In this document: one piece after another, positions 21,035-32,282 of the stretch
Position numbering within the stretch: position 1 is the first letter of the stretch
Layout: each line of letters starts with the position of its first letter
From: Shinisaurus crocodilurus
Lineage: Eukaryota; Chordata; Lepidosauria; Squamata; Shinisauridae
Direction of reading: 5' to 3'
Assembly (NCBI GenBank): GCA_021292165.1
Contig: CM037879.1
Location: forward strand, 250,523,438-250,587,437
DNA length: 64,000 bases
Notes under the pieces: generated by a model
What the model was told of the DNA's origin: nothing
Databases searched by the model: none
The model's input: only the letters and a program-made list of their open reading frames with translations
Translations under genes and position numbers: made by a program

Positions 21035-22215
21035 CAAGAGATGACTGTCCCTGACATAATTTAGGCTCAAGCCATTTAGGACAAAACCAGCACTTTGAAT
21101 TAGGCCTGGAAATCAATTGGTGGGCAGTGCAGATGCCTTAAAACAGATGAAATGTGATAGTGCCACCTTGAGCGCATTAACAGGTGAGCAGTAGCATTCT
21201 GCCCTAGCTGAAGTTTTTGAACCATCTTCAAAGGTAGCCCCACCAAGAGTTAATTACAGCAGTCTAACCGAATAAGAAAGTCATCCGAATAAGAATGAGA
21301 GCAGCTACATCTCTTACTTTCCAGCTGTGGGTATAGCTGGTAAATCAGTCAAGCTGATAAAAAGCACTCTGAGCCACAATCACAACGCAATGCCAGCTCC
21401 AATAGTATCCTCCAAGCTAATTGGAGGATACTTACTGGTGAGTGTGATCCTTACTGGTGAGTGTGATCCCTTCTCCAGCTGTCCATTGAGACTCGCACAA
21501 GCAACTATGTCTTATCTTGATTGAGTTTACATTCATTCATCCTCTCTTGAGTCCATCTGGATTTGATGAAAGAGCTGGATGTAATAAGCATTCTGATGAC
21601 ACAGAACTGCATACCTCAGATGACTTCTTGGAGTGGTTTCATGTAGATGTTTAAATGCAAGGAACAAAAAAATGGAACCCTGAGAAATAATAATCTCCCA
21701 GCACCACTTCATGGAACCTGACCTAAAGAAAAGGAGTAGAACCACACAGCACAGTGCCTCCAATCCCCAACCCCATAAGGCAGTCCAACAGGATACCATG
21801 AGGGATTGTATCAAAAGCCACTGGAAGGTCCAGAAGATTAAACAATGTCACACTCCCCTCCCCCCCCTCCCCCCGGTCTCTCTCTTGGCATAGATTGTCC
21901 ACAGGGCGACTCAGATGGTCTGGATCCAGACTATCAGTTTCATTCAAGAGCTATCTAATCTTTCAAACATCTTGCCCCAAAAAAGTAAATTAGTGACTTG
22001 TACCTATTCAAATCACCAGGACCCAATGCTTTTTGTAAAGGAAGAAATACCCCCATTCAAATTGGCCAGAAAGCAGCCCTCCAACAAGGATGCATTAACT
22101 TGACTGGCCAGTATCTCCCAGCTAGCTGTTACAAGCCAAGAAGGGCAAGGGTCCTCAACTACATCAGACAAGGTGACCTTGTCATGGATGTTAAAATCCC
22201 TCAAGATAAAAAGCC
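21035..22215 (-). mobile_element. Degenerate L2-type LINE
   Basis: Several broken frames on the minus strand match the complete L2 at 9849-13613. DPCPSWLVTASWEILASQV is near 22060-22150, PVAFDTIPHGILLDCLMG near 21780-21850, and a decayed YADD region near 21600. The 3' LINE part near 21100-21270 reads like the L2 C-terminal domain. Many stops mark it as old. Confidence 0.7.
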
Positions 22216-22935
22216 AAAAGTCAAGACCAAAAGCCTAAAGTCAACTCAGTGAGCTCAGGGAGGCAGACATGTTGGGCATTACAGTAATGGTGTTTCTAAT
22301 TCTTTCCCAAAAGCCCAGCACCAGGTACAGCACTCAGTAAATGTGGTCTGTTGAACAGGGCTCCTGAGATACACTGTTAATTCACCTTTCCACCCATCAT
22401 CTTTGGGAAGAGACTCTACTTGTATTGTAGCCACTCATAGTAATGAAAGCCATGACTTACCTAGCTCCTGATCTCCTTTTATTCCTTCCTTTCACTCCTT
22501 CCTATTCTTGCTCAGTGTAGGCGCTCTGCTTGGACACAGGAATATACCACTAGGAGCTCTAGATGTATGTTCCCATACATCTTGGGAGGGGTTGATACTT
22601 TGTTTAAAAAACAATAACTCACAAGCCTTTATCTGTACAAAAAAAGCTATTTATTTGATTATACCCTGTCTTCCTATCAAAAATGGCACTCAAGGCAGAT
22701 TAAAAAGCCCTGGCATATCTGTAAAGTTGATTCATCTGTTTTTTAAACGCCCAACATTAAGATAACTTCTGTTTCTTTTGCCACGCTTTCACAATAATAC
22801 TTGTTACACAATAACAAGCACAAGTGAGTGTTTTCAAGAGTGAATTCCAAAGAGGACTTCCTTTTCATTTTAATCACGATTTCTGCTTTATATTCTATAC
22901 ACTTGAAATAGAATGAAAGCCATAGCCTGATTCAC
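22216..22935. other. Intron with an old L2/MIR-type tail
   Basis: A short minus-strand tail-like block (tttatttgattataccctgt) lies near 22650-22670. The rest is unassigned. Confidence 0.4.
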
Positions 22936-23184
22936 AAGGCTGGCCCTACCATTAGGCAGAGTGAGGCAGATTTGGGGACCAGGAAAAGGCAACAAATTGT
23001 AATTTAATTTATATTACTGTATTTTTATTACCAGGGACAGATAGAGGTGCTTGTGGAGTTTTCTGCATCAGGTGCTAAAATAACTTGGCTGGCCTTGGGT
23101 GCTGTGCACATTGATTGGGTGGTGGGGGAGAATGCTGTGGCTGCTGCCATTTGTTGGCAGCAAAATGTCTTGGGCCAGCCCTGT
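22936..23184. mobile_element. Small hAT-type MITE
   Basis: The inverted ends are aaggctggccctacc and, on the other side, ttgggccagccctgt. Near-perfect flanking 8-mers tgattcac (22928-22935) and tgattcag (23185-23192) support a hAT duplication. The interior is AT-rich and non-coding. Confidence 0.65.
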
Positions 23185-23360
23185 TGATTCAGGCCGGACA
23201 TAGCATATTCTTTGAATAAAAAATCAGTGTCATATAGGTGTTGGTTACCATGACAAATTAATAATTTAATACTGGATATCTCATTTTCTTGCCACTGTGT
23301 TAACTGAAATGACTCATTTGGTACAGAATTTTAAAACATTTATCTTTTGCATTTTTGTAG

Positions 23361-24014
23361 TGTCTGCTACTACTCTTACTACTCCTCAGGCACCAGTCAG
23401 TGGACATCCCAAACCGCAAACACCAGTCACCTCTGCACCGTTGACTTCTGGCTCCTTGACAACATCTGTTCTTCCTGCAACTAATACAGCAACAGTAGTC
23501 GGCACTAGCCAAGTGGCTGGTGGCAACACACAGCCAATGTCTGTTTCACTGCAATCCCTGCCAGTAATATTACACGTACCTGTTGCAATGTCCTCCCAGC
23601 CTCAGCTCCTACAAGGCCATACTGGTACCTTGGTTACTAACCAGCAATCGGGAAGTGTTGAATTTATACCTGTACAAAGCCAGTCTAATGTTGGTAACCT
23701 AACCAAAACACCATTGTCTCTGTCGTCGGCTAATTCAGCAAAACCAAACAACAGCCCTTCTGTACCCAGTGCTAGCATTCAGAGGAACTCTCCAGCCAGT
23801 GTTGGCTGCTCAATAGGGACAACTCTAGCTGTGCAGGCTGTCTCAACAGCACATCCTGTTGCACAAGCCACAAGGACTACTTTGGCTACTGTAAATACTT
23901 CAGGGGTGTATACTCCTCCTACCAATAGGAGTTCTATACAAATGAAGATCCCTTTGTCAGCCTTCAGCAGTACGGCTCCTTCTGAAACAAACTCCACAGC
24001 TGTACCTAGAGTTG
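23361..24014 (+). CDS. ATF7IP: ATF7IP large exon: Ser/Thr/Pro/Gln-rich region
   Basis: The exon follows acceptor atttttgtag and precedes donor gtaagt. It starts with the last two bases of a Val codon and ends one base into the next. The 217-codon product is low in charge and rich in Ser, Thr, Pro, Gln and Val. Conserved blocks include QTPVTSAPLTSGSLTTSVLP, SLQSLPVILHVPVAMSSQPQ, TLAVQAVSTAHPVAQATRT and SIQMKIPLSAFSSTAPSE. It is predicted to be disordered and matches the known middle of ATF7IP. If intron is read past the donor, the frame ends about 40 bases later, so that longer frame is not a separate product. Confidence 0.96.
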
Positions 24015-24116
24015 GTAAGTTATATATGCCCGGTGCACTTGAATTGTACATGTAGAGAATTGTTCTCTACTACAAGAGGAATGAGTTCCAATCATGTTCC
24101 AATCAACATGTTGATT

Positions 24117-24850
24117 TTAAAGTGGCCTCAGTGGCACAGAGTGCCTTCTACCAGCTCTGGCTGGTGGCCCAGCTACGCCCCTATCTGAACAGGGATAGCC
24201 TGGTTTCAGTAATCTATGCTCTGGTAATCTCAAAGCTAGACTACTGCAATGCACTTTATGTGGGGCTGCCCAGACTATTCAGAAGGTGCAGCTTGTGCAT
24301 TACTGGGTCCAGAAGGTCCGAACACATAACACCAGTTCTGGCCCGCTTGCACTGGCTGCCTGTATGCTTCCGAGCCCGATTCAAGGTGCTGGTCTTAACC
24401 TTTAAAGCCCTACACGGCTTGGGACCGCAATACTTGATGGAACGCCTCTCCCAACCCCAATCTACCCGGATACTACACTCAACATCTGGGGCCTTCCTCC
24501 GACTGCCACCTCTGAGGGAGACTCGTAGGGCGGCAACAAGGGGGAGGGCCTTTTCTGTGGTAGCCCCCCAACTCTGGAACAAGCTCCCCACTGAGGCGCC
24601 AGGTTAACACTACCCTCTGTGTCAAGGCTTTTAACAATTCTAAATAGTGCATGGTGGGAGGTGGGTTATTTTTTACTTTTCTACTGGTCACGTTTTATTA
24701 ACTGTGTTTTAGCTATAGTATTTGTGTTATTTTAAATTTTGTTTTTAAATTTTTAATAATGTTTTGTTGTGTATTTTATATTGTATTTTTTAATTTTTGT
24801 AAACCGGCCAGAGAGCTTTGGCTATTGGGCGGTATAGAAATAAAGTTGTT

Positions 24851-24897
<47 letters not shown>
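24117..24897 (+). mobile_element. L2-type LINE 3' fragment ending in (ATC)n
   Basis: A 161-residue frame (24122-24607) encodes the L2 C-terminal domain: SAFYQLWLVAQLRPYL, YCNALYVGLPR, HITPVLARLHWLPV and GRAFSVVAPQLWN. The 3' end reads gggcggtatagaaataaagt (24829-24846) and passes into a run of atc triplets (24852-24895). It is truncated at the 5' end. Confidence 0.85.
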
Positions 24898-24898
<1 letters not shown>

Positions 24899-25126
24899 GA
24901 GCGTGACTGTTTAATACTAGAATTATCTTCACCATAAGTAATTGACACTGATCTGCTGCTGTTAGTTGAAATATTCTAGTGAAAATATTGGCATTAAGCT
25001 AGAAAGTACCTCCAATTTGCAGCTTTCAAAGAGTTGGCACTCATTGCTCTTAAATTAAATATATGTGTTTATAAAGCATATTGTTTAATTAGACAGTACA
25101 ATGAAGTTATTTCTTGCCCCCCTCAG

Positions 25127-25212
25127 AGAGTCAGACATCCAGGTTGCTACCACCTCCACTGCCACCAACAGATATTTCAGCAAACAAGAAAGCATCTGAG
25201 GTTGCCTCACAG
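25127..25212 (+). CDS. ATF7IP: ATF7IP exon: linker before the SUMO-interacting motif
   Basis: The exon lies between acceptor cccccctcag and donor gtaggt. One base from the previous exon plus its first two make Glu; the frame then reads SQTSRLLPPPLPPTDISANK and KASEVASQ, ending in phase 0. Similarity to known ATF7IP is moderate. A Pro-rich stretch, LLPPPLPP, sits in the middle. The next intron is 22.5 kb long and carries the densest nest of transposons in the window. Confidence 0.88.
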
Positions 25213-25338
25213 GTAGGTTGGCTTTTATTAACCTGTGGACAGATACAAAGTGCTATCTACAGAAATATAAATCTGACCTAGTATTTCACTTTCCCCCAAT
25301 TCAGCAAATCAATTTGAATGTTATTGTTTATTACATGT

Positions 25339-25997
25339 TCTGTTAGCCCCTGGTCATGGGCCTGTCAGAACTTTTAGAACGGATCCCAAGACAGCGATAA
25401 GTCAGCTCCAGGCTTGCTTACAAGGAGAGAAGCTTATTGAGTAGCTTACAACAAACACATGCACCCAATAAGTGCTGGATCGGACAACAGCGTGGCTTGC
25501 AGGCGTCGCTCAAAGTCCGAACCGCGAACAAAGGAAGAAGCACAGGTTTTATATATTCGTGTTGCTTACATCGAAAACTAGCAGTTATGCTATACGTCAT
25601 GATTAAGCTGACAGCTTAGCAAAATAACATTCCTAATGAGCAAAATGAGTAATGTTGGCACAGGAATTCGGGATGGGGGGCCTGGTACTCGCACCTGGTA
25701 CTGGTTTCCATCATAGCAGGCTTAGGACCAGTGATCAGCGTGCCTGGTACTGGTTCTCAGCACAGTATGCCTAAAAACTAAGTGTGAACATCTCCTCTCG
25801 CCCCGCATGCCAAGAATTTATTAGCTTGTCCGTTCTTTGACCCATCTCTCATGCTGGGAACCAAAGCATCCTCCCAGGAGATAGGCATACAGGCAGAGAG
25901 AGAGAGGGAGATGCTGAGATGCTTTTTAGGCCTCTCTAAGGCCCAGGGAAAATGGAGGATGCCTCCAGAGACAAAATGGATTCTCACAGGCCCAACA
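25339..25997 (-). mobile_element. Probable solo LTR of an endogenous retrovirus
   Basis: On the minus strand the element begins tgttgggcctgtgagaat and ends ...ggggctaacaga. It is flanked by catgt at 25334-25338 and 25998-26002, a 5-bp duplication. A polyadenylation-like signal (caataagc) lies near 25434-25441, with downstream sequence that could be R-U5. I see no internal coding region, so it is called a solo LTR. The family is unknown and the exact ends are inferred from the flanking repeat. Confidence 0.55.
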
Positions 25998-26009
25998 CAT
26001 GTGTAGTGT

Positions 26010-26247
26010 ATTTTATTTATTTATTACATTTATACCCCGCCTTTTTTCCTGCAAGGAACTCAAGGCGGCTTACATAATCCTCCTTCTCCTCTCCATTTTA
26101 TCCTCACAACAACCCTGTGAGGTAGGTTAGGCTGAGAGGCAGTGACTGGCCCAAAGTCACCCAGTGAGTTTCATGGCCGAGCGGGGACTAGAACCCGGAT
26201 CTCCTGAGTCCCAGTCCAACACTCTCACCACTACGCCACACTGGCTC
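26010..26247 (-). mobile_element. MIR-like tRNA-derived SINE (second copy)
   Basis: This copy has the same order as 18863-19092: tRNA-like head (ccagtgtggcgtagtggtga), core and L2-type tail. It keeps a segment (gggtgactttgggccagtca) that is partly missing in the other copy. The two are otherwise almost identical. Confidence 0.85.
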
Positions 26248-27077
26248 TCCTAATTCCTAATCTAATATTTCTTTTAAATGGAAAATGAGTCTTTCTAAAT
26301 AACTATGTAAGCAACTATGTGACATAGTCTTTAGGAGACTGCTAAAACAGCGGCAGCCAGTAGCAGCGCAAAACCAACCACTCTCTTCATCAGGCCTTCC
26401 TGAGGGGTGGACAGAAGATCATCCTGGGAATGCACAGGGCTGGATCTGGCCCTCAGGAGGTTTTCCACCCCTGGTATACAAGATCATTTGTAAAGGCACA
26501 CAGGTCTTTTATCTAGAGTTTGGGAAGTACTAACCCCTCCCTGTTCTTCTAAGAACTCTCCCTGTTCTTCTAAATGCCAAGTTGCATTTTACATGGCATA
26601 TGATTAGCCATATGATTTCCAGTTACCATAGTGTTTGGAGAGGGAGATTTTTGTAAACAATGGTGGCCATGCATTGAAAAGCTATGGCCAGTTATGACTT
26701 CCATGTTTCTCCATTTGCTTCTTCCATATGTCTTATAACTACAAGCATTTGGATACATGAGTCTTCTTAACCCACTTAGTGTTCAAAGCAAAAACCATGG
26801 TGTATCCACACAGCTGTACACTTACTACATAAAATGTGAATCAGTCTTTTGTTAAGAGCTTTCAGTTAGAGTACGGTCAGTCCTAAGTTATATTTCAGTC
26901 TTCTATGTTTCTACCCTCATACCTGGGAAACAATACAATAGGAAAGTTTAGTCTGCTGTTGGGCACATTCTTCCTTTCCTGCCTCTTGAGATGAAGGGTG
27001 TTTTTAAGACAATCACTGGCAGAATGAGTTTGAAGCAGCCATATGGTCAAGAAAACAAACAAATACTACATGCTACT
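26248..27077. other. Unassigned intron
   Basis: Apart from a possible half MITE at 26440-26475 (gatctggccctcaggaggtt), I see nothing definable. Confidence 0.4.
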
Positions 27078-28135
27078 GGCGGGTTCCCACCCACTTCTTC
27101 AGTTCCTCTTCAACCGCCTTTGTGGTTGCCTCAGGGAGCATTCTCTGCGTCCTTTGACCACAGCGCTGAAGTTTACTCAACATTGCTTTTATTCTTCTTC
27201 GTGGACTCTGTGCATCACACATATGGGCTCTGCGCCTGTGCAGAGGTCCTTTCGGTAAACTTCTATAGCTAAGGTATTTTGGGTGGGAACCCCTCCCCCA
27301 TCGTTCTTATGGGCATGCTCCGTGGGGTTCCCGCCCACCCCCTTCAGTTCCTCTTCGACCACCGTTGTGGCAAGTCACCTTCGGAACTTCTCAGTAACTG
27401 AGACTAGAAAAGGTGTTTTATTCTCTTTTTCTCTTTCTGTCGTTCTTCACTCTATTTAACGTTTGGACTTTGTTTTATTATTTCTGCTGACCTCTTCTGG
27501 CCGCAGAGGCCCTGGCAGACATGTTCCTCAAAGGGGCGTTCTGCAAATGCATGCGCTGTGTGGCTAAATTCCCCTCCACTAAAGGACACTCGCTATGTGT
27601 CTTCTGCCTGGGTGAGGGGCACAAGGTGGACGCGTGCCCCCGTTGTCAGGCATTCACTAAACAGACCCACCATCAGCAGGCAGATTAGCTCAAGGCTAAG
27701 ATGTGGACGCCCCCAGCCCTCCGCCGGCTGCTGGGGTTCGTTTGGCTGATCTTCCGACCCCACCGTAACCTTCCACAGTTGTGGTCGATCCACCCACTCC
27801 GGGACGCAGCCTGGCCATCACCAAAACCAAAAAGTTGGCAAAAAAAGGGCGAAGGAGAATTTGGAGCAGAGAAAGGAGAGAAAGAATACACATTGGTGGC
27901 TGAGGGAGAAAGACCTCTCAATGGTGAATACTCAGTCCCCGTCTCATCCCTCAACACCGACTCCACTTGGGCCCACCTCAACGCCAACACTTCCTCCCCC
28001 ATTGGCCTCGACATTGATGCCACCCACCACAACATCAATCTCCGAAGGGGAGATAAGGGAGGTATCTCTCAGCCAAGACCATCCAATTCAGGAGGAATTG
28101 GCGATTCAACCTCCAGAGATGAAACAGCTTTCTCC

Positions 28136-29040
28136 TTCCAAGGTAATACATCAACAAGAGGTATAACAAGGGATGTATATAGATTGATTCAAAAAGCAGA
28201 AGAACAAGAAGACCAGCTAAAGGCAGTATGGGATAATGAATTTGAAGAGGTGACCTCGAAGGTGGGGTAGAACATATATGGGATATGGGATATATATGGG
28301 ATAGACGGATTGTGAAGGTGATGTCAACTAGGATAAAGGAGAATTTTTATAAACTAATTTGGAGATGGTATTTAACTCCAGTAAGATTAAATAGGATAGA
28401 TAATAATTGTTCTGCATTTTGTTGGAGAGGATGTTGGGAAAAAGGGACATATGCTCATATGTGGTGGAGTTGTAAAAATGTACTGGTTTTTTGACGAGAG
28501 GTTTTTACAGAAATATCGAAAATTATTGGTATTAATTTAGAGGTCTGTCCAAAATTAGCATTGTTATCAATAACAGAGAAACTTATTTGCGACCAAAATA
28601 CGAAGGAATTAATTGTAAACTTGTTAACTGCGGCTAGGTTAATGATAGCGAGGAAATAGAAAGTACAACATGTTTTCCTATTAACTTGATTGGTATAAGG
28701 AAGTTTGGGATATAGCCCTAAACGATAAACTAACTTATAGTATCAAATGCAAAAAAGGACTGTTAAAGAAGAATAATTTTAAGGATATATGGAATCAATT
28801 ATTAGACTATGTATTAATAAAGGGGAAGGGGAGCATACCTTGTCAGGATATGTTATATTTTTGGAATTTGGAATTCATTTGATCAAGGGGATGGAAGTAT
28901 ATAAATTGGTCCCTTGGAGGGTGGGGGGGGTGCACTTTATGATTTATTGTATGTTGTTTATGTTATATTTTTGTGTTATTCTTGTATTTTGTTATGTTTT
29001 GTCTTGAAAAAGTAAATAAAATTTAAAAAAAGAAAAAAAA
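28136..29040 (+). mobile_element. 5'-truncated L1 with perfect target duplication
   Basis: The L1 lies between two copies of gaaacagctttctcc (28121-28135 and 29041-29055), a 15-bp target duplication. It contains the ORF2 C-terminus (KGTYAHMWWSCKNVLVF) with several stops and ends in an A-rich tail (aaatttaaaaaaagaaaaa). It is inserted in the gag-like region of the DIRS element. Confidence 0.92.
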
Positions 29041-30741
29041 GAAACAGCTTTCTCCACCACCTCTTCGGCGTGTCTCCAGTCCTGGCCCTAGAGAATGATC
29101 TGAATCACAGCAGAGGTCTCTCCACCACAGGCACAGTTCAAGATCCCCCCTCTCTTACTGGGAGCGGGGGTCCAAATGGTCCAGTAGACCCAGGCCTTCT
29201 TACTGGGATGAATATGCTTACTAGTATCGGGACCAACACGATGGGCATTGACGCCCCTTTCCTGTGTATCGACCTGCCTTTCCCTATGACCGGGATCCCC
29301 CGCTGTGGTCACAGGGAGACGATCCTCGATACTAAAGGGGAGACTACAGACCACCATCAGCATCTTTGGGGAGAGCTCCGACATCAGCGACCCCAAACCG
29401 CTCAGCTGCTTCTTCCCGACATCCTGTCGCGCCACCGCCTCCACCCCTGCCTTGATCTGCGCCCCATGACATGATTATGAGACAGACTCTGATTCCTCCA
29501 TCTCCAGAAATGCCTCAGAGCCGTCGCCAGACCCACTTATGTCCTCTCGTGATGTGGCCTCCCCTTTGGAAGGTCTTGGCCATTTCACCGAGAGGGTGCA
29601 GCGTATGGCACAGGCACTGGGTCTCCCGACCCAGCGACTGGAGGAGAGTGTCCGGGACCCTGTCTTTGACGCCATGTTTATAGGAGGCATCGATACTTAC
29701 AGCGATCCCCTTCTTGCCCACTCTTCTGCAGACAGCGCAGCAAACATGGAAGGCACCTGCGATGCTGGCCACGATGGCAAGGAGACCAGACAGCATGTAT
29801 AGGGTGAGGGAAGAGGACACAAAGTTCCTCTTCTCTCACCCCTTACCAAATTCCATTATCGTGGAGTCAGCACAAGGCAGATTGACAAGGCAGCATAAGA
29901 TCCTGGCAGATAAAGAAGGCTGTCGATTGGACCTCCTAGGGTGCAAAGTCTACTCATCCTCTTCCCTGGCTCTTCAGGTGGCCAACTACCAGGCCATCTT
30001 GGGACGCTATCGGCTGTTCCTGTTGGAGAAAATGGGCTCCCTTAACGATCATCTCCCCGAAGATCATGGGAATTGGCACGAGTCTTCCAAGATGAGGCGG
30101 TGCGGCTCTCCCATCAACAAATCAATACTGCCCGTCATCAGGCGGATTGCGACAGCAGGGCACTTGTCGGGGCGGTTGCCCTACGGAGACATGCTTGGCT
30201 TAGGTCGAGCACCCTGACCCTAGAAGCACGGTCAAGAATTGAAGACTTATCCTTTGACGGCAATGGCCTCCTCAATGCCACAACAGACGAGGTGATGGAC
30301 GCCATCCAGAAAGCTAGGACAATGGCAAAAAAGATGGGACTCACCTCCCAGCCCACGTCTCGTCCATACCGTCAAGGGAGATGGCATCGTTCTTAGCCTG
30401 CTTTTGCCTCTTCCCAACAGCAACAGTGTCAGGCACGTCTGCAGCAGCCCTCAGTACCGAAGTGCTCATACCAACAGCCTCGGTACCAGGGCTACCACAA
30501 AAGTAGAGACCATGGCAAGCGTCAACTTTGACTCTCTCCTGAGCATGGACAGCACTACTCCTCTCTTTGGTACCCGGTTGACCTCCTTCCTACCATCATG
30601 GAGGAGGATTACGGTAGACCACTGGGTCCTTACCATCACCCAGCATTGGTACAAGATCGGTTTTGACACCCTTCTTCAGCATTGGGTCCACGCCACCCTC
30701 TCCGCCCCTTCTGGATGAGGTAGACTCTCTTCTACAAAAAG

Positions 30742-30948
30742 GTGCCATCGATGTCTCTCCAAGAAGGTCTCTACTCTCATTACTTTACCATGCTGAAAAA
30801 GGACAGAGGACTTCGACCGATCTTGGACCTTCAGGGTATCAACCAGTTCATCACCTTGAAAAAATTCCGGATGACGATTCTTAAGTTGATACTACCCCTG
30901 CTCCACCATGGGGTCTGGTTCACCTCCATCGATCTGAAACTGCAATTC
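30742..30948 (+). pseudogene. DIRS reverse transcriptase N-terminal fragment
   Basis: The frame reads SHYFTMLKKDRGLRPILDLQ, then GINQFITLKKFRM and HHGVWFTSIDLK. The pattern (K-x-G-x-R-P-I-L-D-L ... SIDL) is the start of a DIRS reverse transcriptase fingers domain. The expected catalytic Asp box is absent because the frame then runs into copia-type RNase H. It is therefore a fusion formed by the insertion and not a normal gene. Confidence 0.78.
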
Positions 30949-32013
30949 TCAACACACACAGAGGGAGGTTTTTGTGTGTACACAGATGCGGATTGGGGTT
31001 CTGCAACAGACAGAAAATTCACGTCTGGAACTGTATTCTTGTATAATCAAGCTCTGATTGATTGGTATACAAGAAAACAAAGTTGTGTTGCAGTGTCAAG
31101 CACAGAAGCTGAGTTAATCAGTTTATCTCATGCTTGCAATGAGTTTGAATGGTTCAAACAATTGTTTACTGATTTGCAGTTACCAGTACACAAGACTGTC
31201 ACGGTTTTTGAAGACAACCAAGCGTGTATTAGTATGGCTGAATCTGAAAAGTGCAAGCCAAGAACTAAACACATTGATGTCCGTTACTCTCATGTAAAGG
31301 ACTGCATTCAAAAAGCTCACATACTGTGCAACAGGGGAAATGGTGGCAGATTTGTTCACTAAACCATTACCTGTAACAAAGCACAGGATGCTATTGTTAG
31401 CACTAGGCCTCATTAGGTAAACATGAAACAAAAGAACCCCAGTTTGAGGAGGGATGTTGTGGTATCAACTGCAAGCTGGGCGCTTTAGTTTTGTTTTGTT
31501 ATGATATGTTTTGGTACAATGGCTGTCTCAAGCAGTTATGTTTATGTCTCAGCCAGGAGTGTGCTATTGTTAAACTATTCCTGGACCAGCCTGGGAAAGG
31601 ATCTCTGGGAACCAACTGTCACGTGTTTGTTTTCTCTGACGTAGTGAACTGCTCCAGACAGAAGCCATTTTTAAGGGGAAGAACTTTAACTTTGCTCTTG
31701 TGTTGTTCTTGTTCTTGCAACTGCTACAATGTAACGCTTTGTATTGGTGGGGTGAAGTTCTCCTTCTCTCCACTGGACTAATGCTTGCTATGCATTTATA
31801 CATGGACTGTATCTAGGGAATGTATACTCTGTAGTGCTTACTTGGAATAAGTAGATAAACGGGTAGAATAGACCTGTTACTGTTACAGAGTGATTCCTGT
31901 GTCCTGGATTAATCTGCAATTGGAGTGGCTGTGCTGCTGGGTCACTGCTGGGTCTGCTACTGTGTGGGAGATACTCTGCTGCTGTGTGTGGAACGCCTGG
32001 CAAGGCTAGCACA
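30949..32013 (+). mobile_element. Ty1/copia-like 3' part: RNase H plus LTR
   Basis: About 500 bp of coding sequence is followed by a probable polypurine tract (ttgaggaggga, 31444-31454) and then a likely 3' LTR (tgttgtggtatcaactgc at 31455 to about 32013). The LTR has TG at the start and CA near the end. No 5' LTR, gag or integrase is present, so it is a 5'-deleted copy. It replaces the DIRS reverse transcriptase core. Confidence 0.75.
30961..31362 (+). pseudogene. Ty1/copia RNase H, nearly intact
   Basis: The frame reads VYTDADWGSATDRKFTSGTV, then AVSSTEAELISLSHACNE and FEDNQACISMAESEK, ending with TKHIDVRYSHVKD. These are the recognised RNase H motifs of the Ty1/copia order of genes (YTDADWG, SSTEAE, DNQ, RTKHIDVRYH-like). 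A single base change of frame near 31337 replaces the usual ending. In the next frame the expected VADLFTKPLP is readable, so the protein is damaged by one indel. Confidence 0.82.
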
Positions 32014-32282
32014 CGGATTACAAATCTCTTTCAACACCAACATTGATGTCAACCCTTCCACCTGCTCAATGTCAACGATCCTTCAGTATCTACACTCGCT
32101 TTCTCGTAAGGGCTTTAAACTTTCTTCACTGAAAGTTTATCTTGCCGCAATATCAGCCAACCTCCACCCAGTCAAGGGCAGGACTGTGTTTTCTTACCCT
32201 CTGACCCGTCAATTCTTCAAAGGACTGCGTAACTTGTTTCCACCAGCTAGGACTCTACTCCCGTCATGGATCCCTGTCAGTT

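Noticed and set aside
23361..24055. The single open frame running past 24014 as the complete product of a gene
   Set aside because: A gtaagt donor at 24015, the matching phase of the next exon and ATF7IP homology show that the exon ends at 24014.
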